Shown: one piece after another, positions 1 to 6,811 of the stretch | How positions within the stretch are numbered: the first letter of the stretch is position 1 | Layout of the letters: every line of letters begins with the position of its first letter | Assembly: GCA_024225275.1 (NCBI GenBank) | Contig: JAAEMS010000224.1 | Coordinates: forward strand, 1-64,000 | Reading direction: 5' to 3' | Source: Actinomycetes bacterium | GTDB lineage: Bacteria > Actinomycetota > Acidimicrobiia > Acidimicrobiales > JAAEMS01 | Length of the DNA stretch: 64,000 nucleotides | Translations under genes and position numbers: made by a program | The notes under the pieces: model-generated | Seen by the model: the letters and a program-made list of their open reading frames with translations, nothing else | What the model was told of the DNA's origin: nothing | Databases searched by the model: none

Positions 1-401
1 CCCTCGTGTTCGACCCTGTCACCACTCCAGACCTTGCGACAGATCTCGATGACGTCGCGGGTCCGACCCAGGGGCTTGTCGAAGGGGTAACCGTGCCAGC
101 CCTCGATCACCTGGGGCCCCGAAGTGCCGAGACCCAGGACGAACCGACCCTTCGAAAGGGCGTCGATGCCGGCCGCGGTCATGGCGGTGAGCGCCGGCGA
201 CCGGGAGTACACCGGGAAGATGCCCGACATCAGCTGTACCCTCTCGGTCTTGCCGGCGAGGAAGCCCAGGCTGGTGGCCAGGTCGAACCCGTAGATCTCG
301 CCACCCCACAACAGGTCGATGCCCGCGGCCTCGAAGTCCTGGGCCTGGCGGGCGAGCTGGTCAGGGTCGCCATTGAATCCGATGGTGGTGCTGAGCTTCA
401 C
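1..401 (-). CDS. LLM-class F420-dependent oxidoreductase, N-terminal part (runs off the window)
   Basis: The N-terminal 133 residues of a luciferase-like (TIM-barrel) oxidoreductase of the family that usually uses coenzyme F420; the rest lies before base 1. The start is GTG at 401 (first residues read KLSTTIGFNGDP), with a GAAGGGG stretch about 8 nt upstream. Typical elements are the strand-1 opening KLSTTIGF, the substrate/cofactor wall around GGEIYGFD, and the LSKGRFVLGLGTSGPQVIEGWHG segment (only partly quoted), which in this family carries the loop after beta-4. It is transcribed away from alkC. Substrate unknown. Family assignment is firm; F420 rather than FMN is inferred from the actinobacterial context. 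Confidence 0.85.
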   Translation of the reverse strand, partial: MKLSTTIGFNGDPDQLARQAQDFEAAGIDLLWGGEIYGFDLATSLGFLAGKTERVQLMSGIFPVYSRSPALTAMTAAGIDALSKGRFVLGLGTSGPQVIEGWHGYPFDKPLGRTRDVIEICRKVWSGDRVEHE

Positions 402-463
402 AGGTGTGTCCCCTTCGTTGACTGCCCGAGGATCGTAGTGCGGGCTTCGGGCAGACTCCCACC

Positions 464-1576
464 GTGGCTGAACCGCTCAAGAACCAATTCGGACCCGACA
501 TCCCCGTACTGGCGGCCGAAGCCATCGGCGCCCAATGCTCTGACTTCCCCGCCGACGACTTCGTAGCCTTCTGCCTCGACGGCTACGAGGACCTCGAGCT
601 CACACCTCGGGCTCGGCGCATCGCTGACGGTATGGCCCAGTTCCTGCCCGACGACCGGGGTGAGGCGCTTCGCATCCTCATTGCCTCGCTGGGCGAAGAG
701 AACCCCGACAACGAGCTCACCGGCATGGAATCCTTCCTCTATCTACCCCACGTCTTCTTCGTGGCCGACCACGGCCTCGGCCACTTCGAGTTGGCGATGA
801 CCGCTCAGGCCGAGCTCACCAAACGGTTCACGGCCGAGTTCAGCATCCGGGCCTTCATCGAGCATGACAGAGACCTCACCCTGGGCCAGCTCCGCCAGTG
901 GGCGGCCGACGACAATGTGCACCTGCGGCGTCTGGTGTCCGAGGGCACCCGCCCCCGCCTGCCCTGGGCGCCCCGCCTGAAGGGGTTCCAGCAAGACCCC
1001 GAACCGGTCCTCGATCTGCTCGAGCTCCTCAAGGACGACCCCGAGGAATATGTACGCCGGTCGGTGGCCAACAATCTGAACGACATCGCCAAGGACCATC
1101 CCGAGTTGGTCATCGACGTCGCCCGGCGCTGGTGGGCTGATGGCGACGATGCCCGCCGGAAGCTGGTCAAGCATGGGCTCCGGACTCTCATCAAGAAGGG
1201 CGATCTCGGCGCCCTCGACGTGCTGGGGTACGGCCCGTCGTCGCCAGCACGAGCTGGAGAGGTCATCATCGACCCATCCTCGGTGGCCATCGGAGACAAG
1301 GTGAAGCTCGTGGCCTCGATCGAGAACCCGGGCCGCCAGACCACACGAGCCCTCGTCGACTTCTGCATCCACTTCGTGAAAGCCAACGGTTCAACCAGCC
1401 CCAAGGTGTTCAAAGGCGGCGAAATCGAGATCCTGCCCGGCGCGACATCGACGATCCGCAAGACGATCTCGATCGCCCAGCACTCCACACGAACCCACTA
1501 CCCGGGTACCCACCAGGTCGACCTCCTCCTCAACGGCACAATGATCGAAGTCGGGAACTTCGAGGTCACCGGCTGA
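464..1576 (+). CDS. alkC: AlkC-type DNA alkylation repair glycosylase with C-terminal Ig-like domain
   Basis: A 370-residue HEAT-like-repeat DNA glycosylase of the AlkC/AlkD superfamily, expected to excise N3-methyl purines such as 3-methyladenine from alkylated DNA. The family hallmark VSEGTRPRLPWA is at about residues 158-169, inside helical repeats spanning roughly 40-255. Residues about 262-370 are beta-rich and look like the immunoglobulin-like domain found in the AlkC-alpha subgroup. Start is GTG at 464; no strong Shine-Dalgarno is seen, and a CAGACT box 6 nt upstream may be a weak minus-10 of a leaderless transcript. Its TGA at 1574-1576 abuts the convergent membrane-protein gene without a gap. 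The AlkC call is confident; the exact lesion is family knowledge. Confidence 0.85.
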   Translation: MAEPLKNQFGPDIPVLAAEAIGAQCSDFPADDFVAFCLDGYEDLELTPRARRIADGMAQFLPDDRGEALRILIASLGEENPDNELTGMESFLYLPHVFFVADHGLGHFELAMTAQAELTKRFTAEFSIRAFIEHDRDLTLGQLRQWAADDNVHLRRLVSEGTRPRLPWAPRLKGFQQDPEPVLDLLELLKDDPEEYVRRSVANNLNDIAKDHPELVIDVARRWWADGDDARRKLVKHGLRTLIKKGDLGALDVLGYGPSSPARAGEVIIDPSSVAIGDKVKLVASIENPGRQTTRALVDFCIHFVKANGSTSPKVFKGGEIEILPGATSTIRKTISIAQHSTRTHYPGTHQVDLLLNGTMIEVGNFEVTG

Positions 1577-2251
1577 TCACCGTCGGGGCGGACCGGCTCC
1601 CATGGGCCCGGCTACACCGGGTGGGCCCAGCTCGGGCTTGCGGGGTCGCGACGACGTGAACTCTTCGAGGTTGCGGATCCTGGTGATCGAGAACCAGGCC
1701 GCCACAAGCATGACGGGTACCGACACCAAGTGGGCCAGCGTCCACAATCGGATTCCCATGGCGCCGATCTCCCGCCGGTCGGTGACCACATAGTCGATGT
1801 CACCCGTGAAGACCTGGGCGTACCCCGGGCCTGCGGCGTCGAAGCTCTGGCCGGCGAGCTTGATGAGGTTGAAGCGGATCAAGGATCCCGTGAACGTACT
1901 CACCAACCCCACCACGAGGACCAGTACGGCTAGGTGCGGAACCCGGTGGACGGCCTTGTAGGCGAACCAGCCTCCCCCGAACAGGGCCAACACGACCGAC
2001 GCTCCACCGAAGAACCCGTGGAGGGCGGCGACCCCGGTTGATGGCGGGGGCTGAGGGAAGAACCCGCTGCCGGGTGAATAGACGTACCACGATGGAACGG
2101 GGGCGTGGGCGAAGAACTGCCAGACGCCGGTCACCGTCAGCCCCACCAGCACCATGATCGACAGCCAGCCCAGCCGCGTCGCGGTCCTCACCTGCTCCTC
2201 GGACAGGACCGAGCGGATCAGCCGTGAGGAATCAACAAGCTTGGCGAGCAT
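1577..2251 (-). CDS. Four-helix integral membrane protein, cytochrome-b-like
   Basis: A 224-residue membrane protein. Hydrophobic helices are visible at about residues 27-48, 74-96, 104-125 and 167-189, with a periplasmic-looking proline/aromatic loop (about 49-72) and a proline-rich cytoplasmic tail. Histidines lie at or near helix ends (H49, H78, H102, H106, H174), which is compatible with b-type haem ligation, and the fold vaguely recalls the N-terminal half of cytochrome b; that is inference only. The start chosen is ATG at 2251, preceded directly by CGGAG; a longer frame upstream is merely the shadow of the selenoprotein gene. It lies 34 bp downstream of that selenoprotein gene in the same direction, so the two are probably co-transcribed. 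No firm family recognised. Confidence 0.7.
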   Translation of the reverse strand: MLAKLVDSSRLIRSVLSEEQVRTATRLGWLSIMVLVGLTVTGVWQFFAHAPVPSWYVYSPGSGFFPQPPPSTGVAALHGFFGGASVVLALFGGGWFAYKAVHRVPHLAVLVLVVGLVSTFTGSLIRFNLIKLAGQSFDAAGPGYAQVFTGDIDYVVTDRREIGAMGIRLWTLAHLVSVPVMLVAAWFSITRIRNLEEFTSSRPRKPELGPPGVAGPMGAGPPRR

Positions 2252-2285
2252 CTCCGAACAGTACCGGCCCGGCCCGGCCCGGCGA

Positions 2286-3434
2286 TCAGCGATCGCCCGG
2301 GGCCATGTAGAACCAGACGGGCTGCTTGACCTCACCCGAGTCACGCATGGCGGACCGGGCGCCCATGACCACCTTGCCGGCCTCGGTTGAGTCGAGGAAC
2401 CAGCGGGCTCCGGCCCACGCCGACGGGGCATGATCGACCAGGGCCAGGGCGGCCGTCTCGTAGTAGCCGCGAATGTCCTGGCTGACACGGGCGGGAATGC
2501 CGGGGACACCTGCTTGTTTCCACGGCGTACCCTCGGCCACCCGGATGAAGGCCTCGATGGCATCGGGGATGTGGTCGGCGTCGACGACCCGACCGGTCCC
2601 GGCCCGGTTGCCGAACTGGGCCACGGCCCGGTCGTAGGCGGGGCGCAGGCCCCGGGCCTCGTCAACGGCGGGGTGGGCGTCGGGGTCGTGGCGGGCCGGC
2701 ATCGGGCAGGCCAGCACTTCGGTGGCCTCGTCGGCAATGCTCTCGCCGTACTCTGCGAATATCGGCCCATCGGCCTCGAGGAGCTCGAAGGCGGCGGCCA
2801 GGACCCGGTGCTGGAACTCGGCATCGCCGGGGACCCCCAGGGGGCGACCCAGCGGGAAGTCACACCAGAGGCCCCGCGGTGGTGCGGTGTTGGCGATCTG
2901 ATTCCTCATCGACCCGAGGGCGACGGTGGCGAGGCCTTCGGCCTCGAAGAGGTGGGCGAGCGTACTCACGGTACGCGTGCAGAGCGGTCAGACGGGGGTG
3001 AGCAGGACGACATCGACACCCTGCTCCTTCAACCACCGGGCCCCGGCCGGACCGGAGTCCATGCGAATGGCGCTGAGGTCGAACTGGTTGCCGGCGTACG
3101 CCATGTGGACGTCGGACACCCGGCCGATGACTCCCTGTTCGGCCAGCTCGTCGAGCCGATCGAGCGGGAACACCGTGTTCATGTCGTAGGCAAAACCCAC
3201 TGCATCGAAGTTGGGGCTCCAGTGACCGGTCTGATAGTCGCGCCGGCTCCCATCGAGGACGCGGTAGCCGGTATCGGCCGGGGCGAAGTCGTCCTGGTCG
3301 GGGTGATGGAGCGAGGCAGTGGTGACCAGGGCCACCGTTGCCTCCGACAGGGGGGGCGGTCTGGTGAATGCGGTGGTCTCGAAGACCGGCGTTTCGATGT
3401 CGTCGGTCATGGCCTTGACGTCGCGGTCAGCCAC
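2286..3434 (-). CDS. GrdB/PrdB-family selenoprotein with in-frame UGA (Sec149, UxxC motif)
   Basis: Read through one TGA codon (2990-2988) this is a single 382-residue protein of the glycine/betaine/sarcosine/D-proline reductase selenoprotein B family. Residues before the TGA (NTVFPLDRLDEL at 86-97, then GVDVVLLTPV) and after it (PLCTRT, then the motif CDFPLGRPLGVPGD) are both classic for the family, and the family places Sec or Cys exactly here, giving U149-P-L-C152. Without recoding one gets two adjacent frames, 2988-3434 and 2286-2969, each half a domain. Start: GTG 3434 with AGGGGG 7 nt upstream; ATG 3410 is the alternative. In anaerobes such proteins reduce C-N bonds with thioredoxin help; aerobic actinobacterial homologues have no known substrate. 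The selenocysteine reading is strong inference from sequence, not proof. Sec-insertion genes (selA/B/C/D) are not in this window. Confidence 0.85.
2960..2976 (-). promoter_or_regulatory. Putative bacterial SECIS hairpin after the UGA codon
   Basis: On the minus strand, 11 nt after the UGA, GCGTAC and GTACGC pair perfectly (6 bp) around a CGTGA loop. The loop starts 18 nt after the UGA and has G as its second base. Both fit the published general model of bacterial SECIS elements (apical loop about 16-37 nt after the UGA, G among the first two loop bases), quoted from memory. The hairpin lies inside coding sequence (residues 153-158), as bacterial SECIS elements do. Not tested by folding. Confidence 0.6.
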
Positions 3435-3541
3435 GGTGTCCCCCTGGTGGTGGTCGGTGAAGCCACGGTAACGCCAGCGAGCGGGCACGTGCCCAGCCGG
3501 CCCGCTAGGTTCCCGACGAGTCGCGATCAGGGGGATCCATA

Positions 3542-4720
3542 GTGGAACGCAGTCTGCGGCACCGAGCCGCCATCGCCGGCATCGGCGAGACCACCTACTA
3601 CAAGCGGGGACTATCGCCCGACCCCGAGCCCGTCCTCGTACTGAAGGCTGTGTTGGCCGCGTGTGAGGACGCCGGACTCGACCCCCACGAGATCGACGGC
3701 TTCGCCTCGTACTCCAACGACCGGAACACCCCGGCCCGGCTCGCCACCGCGCTGAACCTCCCCGAATTGAAGTTCGGCAACATGTTCTGGGGCGGAGGCG
3801 GGGGCGGTGCCGCGGGTGCGGTCACCAACGCGGCCATGGCCGTTGCCACCGGTGTGGCCGACTGTGTGGTGGCGTACCGGGGGCTGGCCCAGGGTCAGTT
3901 CGGCCGGTTCGGTCAGGGGGGTCGACGGCCCACGATCGCCGGCGAACACGGATTCACCGTGCCCTACGGCGTCATGTCACCGGCCCAGACCTACGCGATG
4001 CGCACCACCAAGCTGCTCGAGGTCAATCCCCGCATCCGCGAGGCCATGAGAGCCATCGCCGTGACCTGTTACCGGCATGCCCAGAACAACCCCCGGGCTG
4101 TGATGCAGGGCCGCGAGCTCGACGAGGGCGGATACGACGAGAGCCGCTGGATCGTCGAGCCGTTCCACCTCTACGACTGCTGTCTCGAGAACGACGGTGC
4201 CGCGGCGGTCATCGTCGTGTCCCCCGAACGGGCCCGCGACCTGGCCCAGCCCCCGGTTCATCTCCTGGGTGCGGCCCAGGGCGCACCCCGCCGCGCCGGC
4301 GCCACCGCCCACAACCAGCCCGAGTACGTGACGTCGAGCTTCCTCGACTCCGCGAAACGGCTCTACGACATGGCCCGGCTCACTCCCGACGACGTCGACT
4401 GTGTCCAGTCCTACGAGAACTTCACCGGGGCGGTGGTGATGAGCCTGGTCGAGCACGGCTTCTGCACCTACCAGAACGCCCACGAGGTCCTGACGGCCGA
4501 GACCCTGTCAGCCGACGGGGGCTCGCTGCCGCTCAACACCAGCGGCGGCAACCTGGCCGAGTGCTACATGCACGGCCTGGGATTGCACGTAGAGGCCATC
4601 CGCCAGTTGCGAGGCCAGTCCACCAACCAGGTCGATGACTGTGACGTGGTGTTGGTGAACGCCGGTCCAATGGTCGAGAACGCCAGCGCCTGCATCTACG
4701 GATCCCCGGAGGTCGACTGA
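3542..4720 (+). CDS. Thiolase-fold acetyl-CoA acetyltransferase / lipid-transfer-protein-like enzyme
   Basis: A 392-residue thiolase-superfamily protein of the SCP2/lipid-transfer-like branch that in actinobacteria works with a DUF35 partner, often in steroid or fatty-acid side-chain retro-aldol or thiolysis steps. Where true thiolases carry the first catalytic cysteine, this one has a glycine run (residues 84-89), so classical Claisen chemistry is unlikely without another nucleophile. The C-terminal LNTSGGNLAECYMHG segment (about 330-344) is the conserved GGxxAxGHPxG-equivalent block. Start is GTG 3542 with AGGGGG about 7 nt upstream; a TAGGTT box near 3508 could be a minus-10. The DUF35 gene follows 74 bp downstream, separated by a tandem repeat. 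Function within CoA catabolism is inference. Confidence 0.85.
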   Translation: MERSLRHRAAIAGIGETTYYKRGLSPDPEPVLVLKAVLAACEDAGLDPHEIDGFASYSNDRNTPARLATALNLPELKFGNMFWGGGGGGAAGAVTNAAMAVATGVADCVVAYRGLAQGQFGRFGQGGRRPTIAGEHGFTVPYGVMSPAQTYAMRTTKLLEVNPRIREAMRAIAVTCYRHAQNNPRAVMQGRELDEGGYDESRWIVEPFHLYDCCLENDGAAAVIVVSPERARDLAQPPVHLLGAAQGAPRRAGATAHNQPEYVTSSFLDSAKRLYDMARLTPDDVDCVQSYENFTGAVVMSLVEHGFCTYQNAHEVLTAETLSADGGSLPLNTSGGNLAECYMHGLGLHVEAIRQLRGQSTNQVDDCDVVLVNAGPMVENASACIYGSPEVD

Positions 4721-4726
4721 GATGGC

Positions 4727-4784
4727 GACTACAGAACGGCCCGTCCGGCCGAGAGGACTACAGAACGGCCCGTCCGGCCGAGAG
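4727..4784. repeat. 29-bp perfect tandem duplication between thiolase and DUF35 genes
   Basis: A 29-bp unit starting GACTACAGAACGG and ending GGCCGAGAG occurs twice in a row (4727-4755, 4756-4784), just upstream of the DUF35 start codon. Each copy contains CGGCCCGTCCGGCCGAGAGG (from 4737 and 4766). Nearly the same 20-mer, with one T/C change, recurs at 56389-56408, again directly before a start that reads ATGAGC. No protein is encoded. Confidence 0.9.
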
Positions 4785-4794
4785 GACTGAAGCA

Positions 4795-5241
4795 ATGAGC
4801 GAGACGTATCTGCCAATGGGGCTCCCCGCTCCGGTGCCGGGGCGTGATGGACTCGAGCTGCCGTTCTGGGAGGCCGCGGCCGATGGTCGTCTGGTGGCCC
4901 AGCGGTGCACCGTCTGCGAAGGATGGCAGTGGGGACCCGAATGGATGTGCCACCACTGCTACAGCTTCGAGATGACCTGGGCCCCGCCGCCTGGGCCGGC
5001 CCGTATCTTTTCGTGGGAGCGCTCGTACTACCCGGTGCACCCGGCCCTGGGTGAGCACGGGCCCTACATCGCGGTGGTCATCGAGCTAGCCGATGCTGAC
5101 GGCATCCGGATGGTCGGCAACCTGCTGGGCGACCCCGACCAGGACGTGGTGATCGGCACCGAGGTCGCGCCCGTCTTCGAGCACCGGCCGGCCTCCGATG
5201 GGGCCCCCGAGCACACCCTCGTCCAGTGGGCGGTCAGCTGA
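4795..5241 (+). CDS. DUF35 OB-fold/zinc-ribbon protein
   Basis: A 148-residue protein with an N-terminal rubredoxin-like zinc ribbon (C38-x2-C41 and C52-x2-C55) followed by the DUF35 OB-fold. Members are acyl-CoA-binding partners of thiolase-like enzymes and of MaoC-type hydratases; the ribbon usually mediates the complex. Its place right behind the thiolase-like gene fits an obligate two-subunit enzyme. Start ATG 4795; ribosome-binding signal is GAGAGGAC about 8 nt upstream, supplied by the second copy of the tandem repeat. The gene ends convergently to the ABC-transporter operon, with hairpins in between (5242-5430). Confidence 0.88.
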   Translation: MSETYLPMGLPAPVPGRDGLELPFWEAAADGRLVAQRCTVCEGWQWGPEWMCHHCYSFEMTWAPPPGPARIFSWERSYYPVHPALGEHGPYIAVVIELADADGIRMVGNLLGDPDQDVVIGTEVAPVFEHRPASDGAPEHTLVQWAVS

Positions 5242-5330
5242 TTTCGACGTCGAACCCCGAGGCCTTGCCCTTCCACCAACACCGCCTGGTCATGGGATCC
5301 GGCCGGTGGATGACAGAGCCCGAGAACGGC

Positions 5331-5422
5331 GAAAGGACGGGGCCCTAGCCCCGCCCTTTCCCGAGTGCGATCAGATCATGTGATCAGATCAGTTGTTGTC
5401 CGGGGGAGCACAACCCGCTCCC
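5331..5422. terminator. Convergent terminator hairpins between DUF35 and the ABC-transporter operon
   Basis: GAAAGG-A-CGGGGC, loop CCTA, GCCCCG-C-CCTTTC (5331-5360) forms a long hairpin with one mismatch and would serve the plus-strand genes. A second stem, GGGAGC (5404-5409) with GCTCCC (5417-5422), lies just past the minus-strand stop at 5431 and could end the transporter transcript. A GATCA/TGATC-rich inverted stretch lies between them (about 5369-5391). The rest of 5242-5430 holds no gene that I can support. Confidence 0.6.
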
Positions 5423-5430
5423 TGGGAGGA

Positions 5431-6681
5431 TCATGCCCCGCGAGCCTCGGCCAGCCATTCGTCGACCGTCGCTCGGTTGTCCTCGATCCACTCGGCGGCG
5501 TGGCTGTTCACGTCCTCGGTGGTGTCCTCGCCCCCGTTGTATCTGACGTTCTGGAGAGCCACGTCAATCACCGGGATCTGGACCAGCTCGAACAGCCGCT
5601 TGGCCGCCGGGTTGGCGTCGAGGAACTCGTTGTTGGCCGACACCTGGATGTCGGCTGCGACCCAGCCGAGATGGCACGGGTCGTTGGTGCAGGTGTCGAG
5701 ACCCAGAGCGGCCGGCTTGGCCACACCGTCGACCGTCTGGTCGAATTCCGCGGTGATCGAGCCATCGAGTACCGAGGTGCCCTCGACGGCCAGCCACATG
5801 GCGTTCTGGCCCGGGATGAGCTGGGTGACGTAAGCGCTGGGGGTCCAGGTGTAGATGATGAACGGCGTGCCGTCCTCGGCCCGGGCCACAGCCTCGGCGA
5901 TCATGGCGTCGTAGCCGGCCTTGGTCTGCTCGATGTTCTCCCAACCGGCGAACTCGATCGTCTCATTGATGATGTCGTCGCAGGTCCAGTCTTCGGGGCA
6001 ACCCAGCATCTGGATGATGCCGTCACCAGGGATGGTGTCGGCGGCGTCGTAGAGGGCGACCAGTTCGGGGTCGTCGTTGATCTGGTCGAGGGTGGTGATG
6101 CCGTGCTCTTCGACCAGGGACTTGTTGGTCAGGAAGCCCTGGAGGCCTCCGGCCATCATCTCTTCGCCCAGGACGCTGATCTTGTCACCCACGGTCTCTC
6201 CGTCGGTGAGCTCATTGTTCCACCAGCTCGAATGGCCGGGGTACCAGCTGTTGGCCCAGAAGTCGACCTCACCTTCACCAAGGGCGGTGAAGAAGTTCGA
6301 CGGCGGGAGCTCGAGGTCGGCGGGGTCACTGACCTCGTAGCCGAGCTCTTCCATGAGGTCGTGATAGACGGCGGCCTGCATGTAGCCGGTGGACCAGTTG
6401 GCCCGCGCCATGGTGACGCTGACACCCGCGCCGGGCGTGGCGTTCATATCTGAGTCGTCACCCTCGTCGGCTTCTGAGTCGTCACCCTCGTCGGCCTCTG
6501 AGTCATCACCCTCGTCGGCCTCTGAGTCATCACCCTCGTCGGCCTCTGAGTCGTCACCCTCGTCGGTTGCAGTGTCACCGTCGTCGGTTGCAGTGTCGCC
6601 GTCGCTGTCGCTGCCACAGGCAGCGGCTACGAGAGCCAACGTGGCGAGAAGCGCGAACAAGAGTCGCATGGGTTTGGACAT
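5431..6681 (-). CDS. proX: Glycine betaine/proline-type ABC transporter substrate-binding lipoprotein
   Basis: A 416-residue OpuAC-type solute-binding protein, last gene of the ATPase-permease-binding-protein operon. The lipoprotein signal ends LVAAAC-GSD, so Cys21 should be lipidated and the mature protein tethered outside the membrane. Residues about 23-66 are an extremely acidic linker made of GDDSEADE repeats. The binding domain follows, with Trp-rich segments (DFWANSWYPGHSSWW) that in this family form the aromatic cage for quaternary ammonium ligands. Start ATG 6681 is set by AGGAGG 8 nt upstream and the lipobox distance. A 130-bp gap separates it from the permease, so it may also have its own promoter. 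Ligand identity (betaine, proline or relatives) is inferred. Confidence 0.88.
   Translation of the reverse strand: MSKPMRLLFALLATLALVAAACGSDSDGDTATDDGDTATDEGDDSEADEGDDSEADEGDDSEADEGDDSEADEGDDSDMNATPGAGVSVTMARANWSTGYMQAAVYHDLMEELGYEVSDPADLELPPSNFFTALGEGEVDFWANSWYPGHSSWWNNELTDGETVGDKISVLGEEMMAGGLQGFLTNKSLVEEHGITTLDQINDDPELVALYDAADTIPGDGIIQMLGCPEDWTCDDIINETIEFAGWENIEQTKAGYDAMIAEAVARAEDGTPFIIYTWTPSAYVTQLIPGQNAMWLAVEGTSVLDGSITAEFDQTVDGVAKPAALGLDTCTNDPCHLGWVAADIQVSANNEFLDANPAAKRLFELVQIPVIDVALQNVRYNGGEDTTEDVNSHAAEWIEDNRATVDEWLAEARGA
6449..6568 (-). repeat. 24-bp coding repeat, five copies (acidic linker of the binding protein)
   Basis: Five near-identical 24-bp units (6449, 6473, 6497, 6521, 6545) encode the eight-residue GDDSEADE-type repeat; two 21-bp relatives encoding a DGDTATD-type unit follow to about 6605. 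Copies differ mainly at one synonymous position, so the array is young and likely varies in copy number between strains by slippage. Confidence 0.9.
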
Positions 6682-6811
6682 GTGGGATTTCCCTCCTAGG
6701 GATCGGTATCGAGGACGGCCAACCTCTAGGGGCAGCCGAACCCGAGCTTTCAACGTAGTTGACCTTTGCAGCCAATAGCAGTCGGGCGGTCGCCCGCATT
6801 GGGAATCAGGG

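Noticed and set aside
2286-2969. A separate gene starting at GTG 2969, next to a separate gene 2988-3434
   Set aside because: Each would be half a domain; the family motif spans the TGA, the two parts are in the same frame, and a hairpin follows the TGA. One selenoprotein explains all of this.
5365-6453. Long plus-strand frame (362 codons) opposite the substrate-binding protein
   Set aside because: It is the antisense shadow of a clearly recognisable gene, with Val/Gly/Asp-rich, family-less translation.
6449-6605. CRISPR or satellite repeat
   Set aside because: The 24-bp and 21-bp units are multiples of three, in frame, and encode the acidic linker of a lipoprotein.
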